From contig CAIYZX010000112.1 of the NCBI GenBank assembly GCA_903930745.1, forward strand, positions 1 to 21,822: a DNA stretch of 21,822 bases. The letters are read 5' to 3'. A program made the translations under genes and the position numbers. Shown here piece by piece: positions 1 to 5,773 of the stretch (positions within the stretch are counted from its first letter, which is position 1; each line of letters opens with the position of its first letter). Source of the DNA: an uncultured Chloroflexota bacterium (GTDB lineage Bacteria > Chloroflexota > Limnocylindria > Limnocylindrales > CSP1-4). A model generated the notes under the pieces. It was not told the origin of the DNA, made no database searches, and was given only the letters and a program-made list of their open reading frames with translations.

Positions 1-108
1 GCCGTACCCTGTCCTACGCGGAAAGGGGGCGACGCGGGCCTCCGACAAGGCCCGCGACGCGATCCGCGCGAGGTGCCGTCCGGGCGGGACCGACCCCCAC
101 CCGAAGCG

Positions 109-273
109 TCAGTGCGTCGTGGTCACCACCGTTGCCGGCGGCTCTCCCGAGACACCCACTCGTGCCGCACCCGTCAGACCCACCAGGATCACCGCCAGGA
201 GCACGAGCGCTGCAGTCGCCATGCGGAGGGTGATCACGGGGGCCGTCACATGGGTGACGACTCGAGTCCTCAT
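109..273 (-). CDS. Small single-pass membrane protein, hypothetical
   Basis: This is a 54-residue ORF, ATG at 273 and TGA at 109-111, in the same orientation as the DUF4395 gene upstream. Residues 18-38 form one hydrophobic segment (MATAALVLLAVILVGLTGAA) preceded by basic residues, and a short polar tail ends in VVTTTH. The hydrophobic core is what separates it from the random ORFs around it. No clear ribosome-binding site precedes the ATG. I recognise no family. It could be a short membrane peptide co-transcribed with DUF4395 or a chance ORF. Confidence 0.35.
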   Translation of the reverse strand: MRTRVVTHVTAPVITLRMATAALVLLAVILVGLTGAARVGVSGEPPATVVTTTH

Positions 274-430
274 GCCGGGGTTGTCGGCGGTGCGTGCCCT
301 GACCTGAGTCGGGGATCACCCTGAGATTGCATCCGGCCACCAGGGGCCCTGACAGGCCGGTGGTGCGCCCCGGCACCGGGCGTTCCCCGAGGAATCCACC
401 CCGAGACCGCCCGGCGTCCGCCCCGAACTC

Positions 431-447
431 GCCCGGAGAGCCCGGGC
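431..447 (-). terminator. Possible hairpin terminator after the DUF4395 gene
   Basis: Perfect 6-bp arms, GCCCGG at 431-436 and CCGGGC at 442-447, lie 7 nt beyond the DUF4395 stop codon. There is no T-tract, so this is weak as an intrinsic terminator. Confidence 0.3.
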
Positions 448-454
448 CGAACCC

Positions 455-970
455 CTAGTTGAGGCGCTGGATCGGCTGGACGTCGAAGCCCGGCAGGTGC
501 TCCGCGCGGCCCAGGGCGCGGGCGAAGAGCGCCGGCACGAACCACCGCAGGAAGTAGAGCCTGCAGCCGATGCAGATGCCGGTGGTGGCGAGCAGCAGCT
601 GCAGGACGCCCACGGCGGCGGTGAGCAGCCAGCCCGTGAACGTGGCACCCAGGACGAAGGCAGCCGTGGCGGCGGCCAGGAAGACCCCACCCATGGCCTG
701 GGCGAAGCGCGGCGGGTACTCGTGCTCCAGCTCCGTGGGACCGAGGCGCAGCGTCCTCTTGACCAGCGGCCAGGCGCGGCCCGGCAGGAAGTGGCGCGTG
801 CCGCGGGCGGCGGAGACCACGAGGTTCAGGCCAACGAGCGCGGCGACGACCGGCAGGTTGAGCAGGAACGCCGCGAGCAGGATCACGGCGGAGACGCCGG
901 CGCCAAGGCGCATGCCGCGCGGGTCGATGAAGCGGGCGGGGGCGGGAGTGAGGAACGAGGGCGGGGTCAC
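455..970 (-). CDS. DUF4395 family integral membrane protein
   Basis: This 171-residue protein matches the DUF4395 pattern. It has an N-terminal DPRGMRLGAGV motif (residues 16-26), a helical hairpin at about 22-53, a charged loop, and a second hairpin at about 94-130, followed by a CxxC motif (C133-I-G-C136) and RLYFLRWFVP. In Actinobacteria, DUF4395 genes often lie near thioredoxin or sulfurtransferase genes, so a thiol or sulfur redox role in the membrane is plausible but unproven. It starts with GTG at 970, with GGAG at 984-981 as ribosome-binding site and a 10-nt spacer. That site lies within an 8-nt stretch complementary to the Cys codons of the upstream short ORF, suggesting cysteine-controlled translation. 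Confidence 0.8.
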   Translation of the reverse strand: MTPPSFLTPAPARFIDPRGMRLGAGVSAVILLAAFLLNLPVVAALVGLNLVVSAARGTRHFLPGRAWPLVKRTLRLGPTELEHEYPPRFAQAMGGVFLAAATAAFVLGATFTGWLLTAAVGVLQLLLATTGICIGCRLYFLRWFVPALFARALGRAEHLPGFDVQPIQRLN

Positions 971-976
971 GGGATG

Positions 977-1152
977 GTTGCTCCGGGCTTGGCGGGACGG
1001 GGCGTGGCGGCCGCTGCGACGTTGAGGCGCGGCGCGCGCACGGACAGGGACGGATGCGAGGCCCGGCGGAGGGAGAGGTTGGGGTGGTGGACCCTAGCGG
1101 CGGACAGCCGCGCGCTCAACCCTCGCCGACGCTCGCCGACGACAGGAGCAAC
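977..1152 (-). promoter_or_regulatory. Candidate cysteine-responsive translational attenuator
   Basis: On the minus strand, GTTGCTCC (1152-1145, within the Cys13-Cys14-Ser15 codons of the short ORF) is perfectly complementary to GGAGCAAC (984-977), which contains the Shine-Dalgarno of the DUF4395 gene. The two are about 160 nt apart in the same predicted transcript. Inference: with cysteine plentiful, the ribosome leaves the leader and the pair can form, hiding the Shine-Dalgarno. With cysteine scarce, a ribosome stalled on the Cys codons covers the anti-Shine-Dalgarno and DUF4395 is translated. Leaderless poly-Cys ORFs with this kind of logic are known from mycobacteria. Confidence 0.55.
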
Positions 1153-1189
1153 ACGGGTCCATACAGCCCTTGCGGGCGATCACTGCCAC
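1094..1189 (-). CDS. Leaderless cysteine-rich leader peptide (31 aa)
   Basis: GTG at 1189 opens a 31-codon ORF ending in TAG at 1096-1094. Its centre reads GCMDPCCSCRRR, with Cys at 9, 13, 14 and 16, followed by an Arg-rich tail. The GTG lies exactly 7 nt beyond a good -10 box (TAGAGT), so transcription should begin at or beside the start codon and the mRNA would be leaderless. It lies 123 nt before the DUF4395 gene and contains a sequence complementary to that gene's ribosome-binding site. The role is probably in cis, as a cysteine sensor, rather than as a functional peptide. The length, Cys cluster and promoter placement together make a chance ORF unlikely. Confidence 0.6.
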   Translation of the reverse strand: MAVIARKGCMDPCCSCRRRASARVERAAVRR

Positions 1190-1196
1190 GTCGGGG

Positions 1197-1225
1197 ACTC
1201 TACACGCCGGTTGTTGCACCGTCAA
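1197..1225 (-). promoter_or_regulatory. Promoter for leader peptide and DUF4395
   Basis: Reading the minus strand, TTGACG (1225-1220) is followed by a 17-nt spacer and TAGAGT (1202-1197). Both boxes are close to the housekeeping sigma consensus with ideal spacing. The predicted start point is about 1189, the first base of the leader ORF. Confidence 0.7.
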
Positions 1226-1268
1226 CGATTGCGAGACGGTTGCGATGTCCGGGGGCACGTGGAGGGGA

Positions 1269-1344
1269 TGGAGCGGGAGACGGGGTTCGAACCCGCGACA
1301 TGCAGCTTGGAAGGCTGCCGCTCTGCCAACTGAGCTACTCCCGC
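1269..1344 (-). tRNA. tRNA-Gly (anticodon TCC), complete with encoded CCA
   Basis: The minus-strand cloverleaf is complete. The acceptor stem GCGGGAG/CTCCCGC pairs fully, the D-arm is GCTC/GAGC, the anticodon stem is GCAGC/GCTGC around loop CTTCCAA (anticodon TCC), and the T-arm is GCGGG/CCCGT with loop TTCGAAC. The discriminator base is T (read at 1272) and CCA is encoded at 1271-1269. Its 5' half (1306-1344) is duplicated at 10626-10664. The nearest promoter-like sequence (TACACT on the minus strand, 1441-1436) is about 90 nt upstream, which is unusually far and fits an island-supplied 5' end. Confidence 0.95.
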
Positions 1345-1351
1345 CCGAGCA

Positions 1352-1368
1352 CGAATCGCGTCGATTCG
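1352..1368. repeat. 7-bp inverted repeat just upstream of tRNA-Gly
   Basis: CGAATCG and CGATTCG flank a 3-nt centre, 7 nt from the tRNA 5' end. If transcribed it forms a short hairpin in the tRNA precursor leader. The truncated tRNA copy has no such hairpin. Confidence 0.5.
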
Positions 1369-1386
1369 GGCGTCCTCGCCGGCGAT

Positions 1387-1411
1387 GTGTACCTACTCGT
1401 GTACCTACGCG
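1387..1411. repeat. Doubled GTGTACCTAC repeat, left island end
   Basis: Two copies of GTGTACCTAC (1387-1396 and 1399-1408) at a 12-bp period are followed by GCG. The same 25-bp arrangement recurs at 10523-10547 in the same orientation with one difference. These are candidate integrase arm-binding sites. Confidence 0.6.
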
Positions 1412-1431
1412 GTTCGAGCGCGCACCGGCGG

Positions 1432-1447
1432 GGCGAGTGTACGGCAC
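1432..1447 (-). promoter_or_regulatory. Promoter-like element, left copy
   Basis: The 16 bases ggcgagtgtacggcac are identical to 10673-10688. On the minus strand they contain TACACT, a plausible -10 box. Here the element is about 90 nt from the intact tRNA-Gly, whereas beside the truncated copy it is about 13 nt away. I see no convincing -35 box. Confidence 0.4.
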
Positions 1448-1515
1448 GAGGTGCCAATGCCGCCCGAGGCGAGCACGATCCGCTTCAACCCCCGGACTCC
1501 TCGTGGTCTGCCCGG

Positions 1516-2187
1516 CTATCGGGGGCGCAGATCGGGCGGCACCACCCCGCTCGGCACGAACGCGTCCGGCTCGGGGATGCCGAGGACCTGGCGCACCGGG
1601 ATGACCCCTCCCCATGCGGGCCAGGTCTCGTCGCCCGGGTCGTCGCCCACCCCTGTGTCCCGGATCTTGGCGGACGCCTCGTCGAGGTCGACGTACATCA
1701 CCGCGGTCTGCTTCCGCTCCTTGTCGCTCATCGGACGCAGCTGCGCCCAGCGGCCCGGGTACAAGGACTCGATGAGCGCCTCGAGGGACGCCTCGACCTC
1801 GGCCGGGTCCGTGACCAGGTGGCCCGTGCCGAGCACGACAACCGATCGGTAGTTCACCGAATGGTGCATGGCCGACCGCCCGAGGACGAGTTGGTCGACC
1901 AGGAAGACGCTCACGCACACGGGCGCTCCGATCGTCGCCCGGACCATGCGACTGCCCCTCGAGGCATGCCAGTACAGACGGTCGCCCTCGCGCCAGATGT
2001 TGGTGGGGAGCGCGTAGGGCTGTCCCTCGTACGAGAAGGCGACGGTCCCGAACATCGACGCATCGATGATCGCGTCGATCGTCGACCGGTCGTGGTGCCC
2101 GCGGTCGGGGATCCGGCGGAGGCGCACCCGATCGCTCGCAGGCATCGATGTGGACTCGGTGGCGCGCTGGGCGGCGCTGGCGCTCAT
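1516..2187 (-). CDS. Pyridoxamine 5'-phosphate oxidase-fold flavoprotein (NimA-like)
   Basis: This 223-residue protein has a split-barrel FMN-binding pattern: the lead-in RRIPDRGHHDRSTI, then GQPYALPTNIWREGDRLYWH (55-74), VNYRSVVVLGTGHLV (111-125), and a C-terminal WAWGGVIPV. This is the signature of the COG3467/NimA-like group, which binds FMN or related cofactors. Substrates are mostly unknown and some members reduce nitroimidazoles. The ATG at 2187 is chosen because AAGGGA lies 8 nt upstream and the domain begins soon after. The longer open frame extends back through the regulator gene and is not credible. It is divergent from rpiR, so it may share its operator. Its link to the catabolic operon is unclear. 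Confidence 0.8.
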   Translation of the reverse strand: MSASAAQRATESTSMPASDRVRLRRIPDRGHHDRSTIDAIIDASMFGTVAFSYEGQPYALPTNIWREGDRLYWHASRGSRMVRATIGAPVCVSVFLVDQLVLGRSAMHHSVNYRSVVVLGTGHLVTDPAEVEASLEALIESLYPGRWAQLRPMSDKERKQTAVMYVDLDEASAKIRDTGVGDDPGDETWPAWGGVIPVRQVLGIPEPDAFVPSGVVPPDLRPR

Positions 2188-2252
2188 CGCTTGATCCCTT
2201 CCCGCTGCTTCGGGCTCGATTGGCAGTTCCTGACGCTGTTTGACGGGTGCAA

Positions 2253-2304
2253 GCGTACAAGTGGTTGCGTACATCTGTCCAATATCTGGTATTGTACTGG
2301 TACA
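2253..2304 (+). promoter_or_regulatory. rpiR promoter and candidate operator
   Basis: TTGCGT (2265-2270) and TATTGT (2290-2295), 19 nt apart, are plausible -35 and -10 boxes in a locally AT-rich stretch. A perfect inverted repeat TGTAC-TG-GTACA (2293-2304) overlaps the predicted start point, and GCGTACA occurs twice upstream (about 2253-2259 and 2267-2273). CAATA and TATTG form another inverted repeat across the -10. These are candidate binding sites for the RpiR protein, which would be autoregulatory and might also control the divergent PNPOx gene. Confidence 0.45.
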
Positions 2305-2305
2305 C

Positions 2306-3235
2306 ATGCACCCACGGGAGGCCAGGTTGAGCGACATCGTCGGGACCCGTCTCCAGACCCCGGAGGATCCTGACTCGATCCTCCAGTCGTTGTCCGCAAC
2401 GCTCGAGGGCCTGTCGCCACAGGTCCGCCAAGCCGCGGTGTACGTCCTCGAAAACCCGGGGCAGATCGCCGTCTCGTCGATGCGGTCGGTGGCGGACAGC
2501 GCGCGCGTCAAGCCCAACACCCTCGTGCGGATGGCACGTTCGGTCGGGTTTCCCGGATACGAGGAGTTCCGGGAGCCCTTCCGCGAGCACGCGGCCGGGG
2601 GGACGGTGTCGTTCCCTGACCGCGCGAGGTTCCTCCAGGACCTTGGCGAGGCGGCCGACGGCGGCGACCTGCTGGCCCAGATGGCGGGGGCGGCGCTGGC
2701 CAACACCGAGGCCCTGTTCGCGGGCATTTCAACGGGCTCCCTCGCTGCGGCGGCGGAGCTCATCAACGGCGCCCGGCGGGCGTGCGTGCTGGGCGTCGGC
2801 ACGGCGAAGCCGCTCGCCGAGAACTTCGCCTATGTCGCCGGCATGGCGCTGGACAATGTCACCGCGATCCCGACGCTCGGCCTCGCCATTGACGACGTGG
2901 CGCGGATGACGCCCCAGGACGTCCTCGTCGCCATGACCTTCAAGCCCTTCCGCGTGGAGATCGTCGAGGCCGTCCGCCTGGCCGCGAGCCGCGGCATTCC
3001 GATCGTCGCCGTCACCGACAGCCACGCGTCGCCGCTGGTGCCTCCGGCCGCGCACGCCTTCGTGGTGCCCGACAACTCGCCGCTCCCGTTCTCGTCGAAC
3101 GTCGCGGCGGTCGCCCTGCTCGAGACGCTGCTCGCCTTCATGTTCGCCCGCGCCTCCGCGGACGTGGCCGGCGCGATCGACCGGTTCCACGCGACGCGGT
3201 ATGCCGCCGGCATCTACACCGATTCGGCCGGCTGA
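2306..3235 (+). CDS. RpiR family transcriptional regulator (HTH + SIS)
   Basis: This protein of about 309 residues has an N-terminal helix-turn-helix of the RpiR type (SPQVRQAAVYVLENPGQIA, then SVADSARVKPNTLVRMARSVGF) and a C-terminal SIS phosphosugar/ligand-binding domain (ACVLGVGTAKPLAENFAYV; RGIPIVAVTDS; LLETLLAFMF). RpiR proteins sense a pathway metabolite and usually repress adjacent catabolic genes, so it probably controls the downstream operon. Two starts compete. The ATG at 2306 would be leaderless, 10 nt from the -10. The TTG at 2327 has a good GGGAGG 5 nt upstream. The in-frame ATG at 2240 would place the promoter within the coding region and is rejected. The aminotransferase gene follows after 39 bp. 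Confidence 0.88.
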   Translation: MHPREARLSDIVGTRLQTPEDPDSILQSLSATLEGLSPQVRQAAVYVLENPGQIAVSSMRSVADSARVKPNTLVRMARSVGFPGYEEFREPFREHAAGGTVSFPDRARFLQDLGEAADGGDLLAQMAGAALANTEALFAGISTGSLAAAAELINGARRACVLGVGTAKPLAENFAYVAGMALDNVTAIPTLGLAIDDVARMTPQDVLVAMTFKPFRVEIVEAVRLAASRGIPIVAVTDSHASPLVPPAAHAFVVPDNSPLPFSSNVAAVALLETLLAFMFARASADVAGAIDRFHATRYAAGIYTDSAG

Positions 3236-3274
3236 TCCCGACCGGACCCCCAGACGACAGGACTGGAGCTCACG

Positions 3275-4387
3275 ATGCGCCTCGCCCATCCCGGCCTCGC
3301 CGACCCCGAGTACTACGTCGCCGGGCTGCCGGCCGACTACGTCACCGCCCGCTACGGCATCGATCCCGCCCGGATCTCCAAGCTCGGCTCGGCGGAGAAC
3401 CCGTTCGGTGCCTCGCAGAAGGCCGTGGAGGCGGTCACCGCCGCGATGGGCCGGCTGCACCTCTATCCCACCTGGACGGCCCAGCCCCTGCGCGAGAAGA
3501 TCGCCGCCACCTACGGCTACGAGCCCGAGCAGGTGATCTGCGGCTCCGGCGAGACCGAGGTCATCTCCCTCGTGATCCGGGCGTTCTCGGAGCCGGGCGG
3601 CGAGGTGCTGATGCCTGCGCCCTGCTTCCCCATCTACCACCTGTTCGCCGAGGCGGAGGGCCGCCAGGCGGTGCTCTCGCACAGGGCGACCGACCGCGCC
3701 ACGATGGCGCTCGACCTCGATGCCTACATCGAGGCCATGCGCCCGACGACCCAGATCGTCTTCCTGACCAACCCGCACAGCCCGTCCGGCACTTGGCTCG
3801 AGGAGGCAGACGTGCGACGCGTCGTCGAGGCCGCCCCGAGTGCCCTCGTGGTGCTGGACGAGGCCTACGTCCACTACTCGGGCACGCCGGGCTACATCGG
3901 CCTCGCGCGGGAGTACGACAACCTCATCGTGCTGCGCACCTTCTCCAAGGCCTTCGGCCTGGCAGGCCTCCGCATCGGCTTCGGCGTGGCCCAACGCCCG
4001 ATCATCAACGCGCTCCTCGCCGTCAAGCCCACGTGGAACATGGGCCAACTCCAGATCGCGGGCGGGGTGGCCGCGCTCGACGACGATGCGCACGTCAGCC
4101 GCACGGTCGAGGCCATCGTGGCCGGTCGCACGTACGTCGCCGACCGGTTCGAGTCCCTCGAGCGGTTCGAGATGATCGGCGGCAGCCGCTCCAACTTCTT
4201 CCTGGTCCGCATCCTTGATCCCGAGACGGACTCGACGAAGGTGTTCAACGGGCTGCTGGAGCGCGGCGTCATCGTCAAGGACGGCTCGGTGAGCTTCCGC
4301 GGTCTCGAGGACCGGTTCCTCCGCTCGGACGTCAACCTGCCCGAGCACATGGACCGCCTCGTGGCAGCCCTGGCGGACCTCCCGTGA
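3275..4387 (+). CDS. PLP-dependent class I/II aminotransferase, HisC-like
   Basis: This is a 370-residue fold-type I aminotransferase. Visible landmarks are the ENPFGAS substrate loop (41-47), the TNPHSPSG motif with N166, LDEAY with D195 and Y198, the PLP lysine K225 in FSKAFGLAGLRIGF, and a C-terminal FLRSD with R350. This is the histidinol-phosphate aminotransferase subgroup, but the absence of other his genes and the catabolic operon argue for another amino donor or acceptor. The ATG at 3275 has GGAG 6 nt upstream. Its stop overlaps the GTG start of the MmgE/PrpD gene, so the two should be translationally coupled. Confidence 0.88.
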   Translation: MRLAHPGLADPEYYVAGLPADYVTARYGIDPARISKLGSAENPFGASQKAVEAVTAAMGRLHLYPTWTAQPLREKIAATYGYEPEQVICGSGETEVISLVIRAFSEPGGEVLMPAPCFPIYHLFAEAEGRQAVLSHRATDRATMALDLDAYIEAMRPTTQIVFLTNPHSPSGTWLEEADVRRVVEAAPSALVVLDEAYVHYSGTPGYIGLAREYDNLIVLRTFSKAFGLAGLRIGFGVAQRPIINALLAVKPTWNMGQLQIAGGVAALDDDAHVSRTVEAIVAGRTYVADRFESLERFEMIGGSRSNFFLVRILDPETDSTKVFNGLLERGVIVKDGSVSFRGLEDRFLRSDVNLPEHMDRLVAALADLP

Positions 4388-5772
4388 CCACGGCCCCGAC
4401 GGGGATCACCGCCTCGCGGGAGCTCGCGGACTTCCTCGCGATGCTCGCGGGGTCGGTGGGCGACCGCCTCCTCGATCTTGCCGTGGACCGGCTGGTGGAC
4501 ACCGTCGGGGTCATCGTCCACGGGTCGGGCCAGCCCTGGTCACGGGCTGTCATCGCGCACGGACTGGCAACGGGTGCCCCCGGGCGCTCCACCGTCGTCG
4601 GCGGCGGGGCGGCCACCACGCCGGCCATGGCGGCCCTCGCCAACGGGGCGTCGGCGCACGCGTTCGAGCTCGATGACGTGCACGAGGAGGCCATCAGCCA
4701 TCCCGGGGCGGTCGTCATCCCGGCGGCGCTTGCGCTGGCGGAGGACACGGGCGCGTCCGGCCGCGACCTGCTTGAGGCGATCGTGATCGGCTACGAGGCA
4801 ATGGGCCGGGCCGGTATCGCCGTCGGTCCGTCGTCCCACATGCTGCGCGGCTTCCACCCGACCTCGATGTCGGGGGTCTTCGGGGCCGCGGCCGCGGCCG
4901 GGCGCCTGCTCGGCTTCGATGGCCGACAGCTCAATGAAGCGTTCGGGATCGCCGTGTCCCTCGCGTCCGGCACGATGGAGTTCGCGGCGTCGGGCGGGAT
5001 GGCCAAGCGGCTCCACGCGGGCCGGGCCGCGGAGGGCGGCCTGCTCGCAGCCCTGCTTGCCGCCAGGGGCTTTGAGGGCGCATCCGACGGCCTTGCCGGC
5101 CGCTACGGGTTCTGCCGCGTCTTCACGGAGACCCCACAGGTCGAGCTTCTCACCGCCGGCTTCGGCACGCGCTGGATGCTCGACGAGATCACGACCAAGC
5201 CGTACGCCGCGTGCAGCGACGTCCACCCGATGATCCAGGCCACGCTCGAGCTCCGCGACGAGTTCGCGATCGACCCGGACCGCGTCGCGTGGATCGAGGC
5301 GGAGGGCCCCACCAAGGCCGCCGTGCAGAACAACATGGACGGCACGGTATCCGTGATGGCCGCCCAGTACTCCGCCCAGTTCAACATCGCGGCATCGCTG
5401 CTGGCCGATCCTCGCCGGCCGTCGACCTACACGCCCGAACGCGTCCGCGATCCGCGGTTGGCGGCAATGCAGGCGCGCGTCCGCTCCCTGGAGCCCGCGG
5501 CCGAGTTCGACGCGACGTACGCGTGGAAGATGGGCGGCCGGGTCCGCATCGGCCTCGATGACGGCTCTGTCCTCGAGCGCACCGTGCACGGGCAGCTCGG
5601 CTCGATGCACGACCCGCTCGACAGCGCCCGCATCGACGCGAAGTTCCTCGCCCTCGCCCGCGATGGCGGCGCGCCCGGTGGGGGCAGCCACCTCCTCGGC
5701 GCACTCCGACGCGTCGGCGACGACGGCCTGCCGCCGGTCACCGCCGCGCTCGGCGCCGACTGGGGGGCCTGA
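4384..5772 (+). CDS. MmgE/PrpD family protein
   Basis: This 462-residue protein has the usual family length. It carries the N-terminal helical domain signature ANGASAHAFELDDVHEEAISHPG (H92, D97-D98, H106), a Gly/Ala-rich helix region (SMSGVFGAAAAAGRLLGF), MAKRLHAGRAAEGG, and the CSDVHPMIQATLEL motif before the small C-terminal domain. Family members include 2-methylcitrate dehydratase, cis-aconitate decarboxylase and an epimerase of iminodisuccinate, all acting on small di- or tricarboxylates. The exact reaction here cannot be read from sequence. There are no prpB or prpC neighbours, so methylcitrate-cycle function is unlikely. The GTG start overlaps the previous stop codon and the next gene begins 1 nt after its own stop. 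Confidence 0.85.
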   Translation: MTTAPTGITASRELADFLAMLAGSVGDRLLDLAVDRLVDTVGVIVHGSGQPWSRAVIAHGLATGAPGRSTVVGGGAATTPAMAALANGASAHAFELDDVHEEAISHPGAVVIPAALALAEDTGASGRDLLEAIVIGYEAMGRAGIAVGPSSHMLRGFHPTSMSGVFGAAAAAGRLLGFDGRQLNEAFGIAVSLASGTMEFAASGGMAKRLHAGRAAEGGLLAALLAARGFEGASDGLAGRYGFCRVFTETPQVELLTAGFGTRWMLDEITTKPYAACSDVHPMIQATLELRDEFAIDPDRVAWIEAEGPTKAAVQNNMDGTVSVMAAQYSAQFNIAASLLADPRRPSTYTPERVRDPRLAAMQARVRSLEPAAEFDATYAWKMGGRVRIGLDDGSVLERTVHGQLGSMHDPLDSARIDAKFLALARDGGAPGGGSHLLGALRRVGDDGLPPVTAALGADWGA

Positions 5773-5773
5773 G

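Noticed and set aside
1054..2373. A 439-codon open frame on the plus strand across tRNA-Gly and the PNPOx gene
   Set aside because: It reads through a tRNA gene and opposite a recognisable flavoprotein gene, and ends within the rpiR coding region.
3275..4387. Annotation of the aminotransferase as hisC of histidine synthesis
   Set aside because: It belongs to that fold subgroup, but it lies in a catabolic operon with no other histidine genes.
4384..5772. Annotation of the MmgE/PrpD protein as 2-methylcitrate dehydratase
   Set aside because: The methylcitrate synthase and lyase genes are absent, and the family is functionally diverse.
5558..5773. Upstream in-frame ATG for the DMGDH-like gene
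   Set aside because: It would add 72 low-complexity residues lying within the MmgE/PrpD gene; the ATG at 5774 leads directly into the Rossmann motif.
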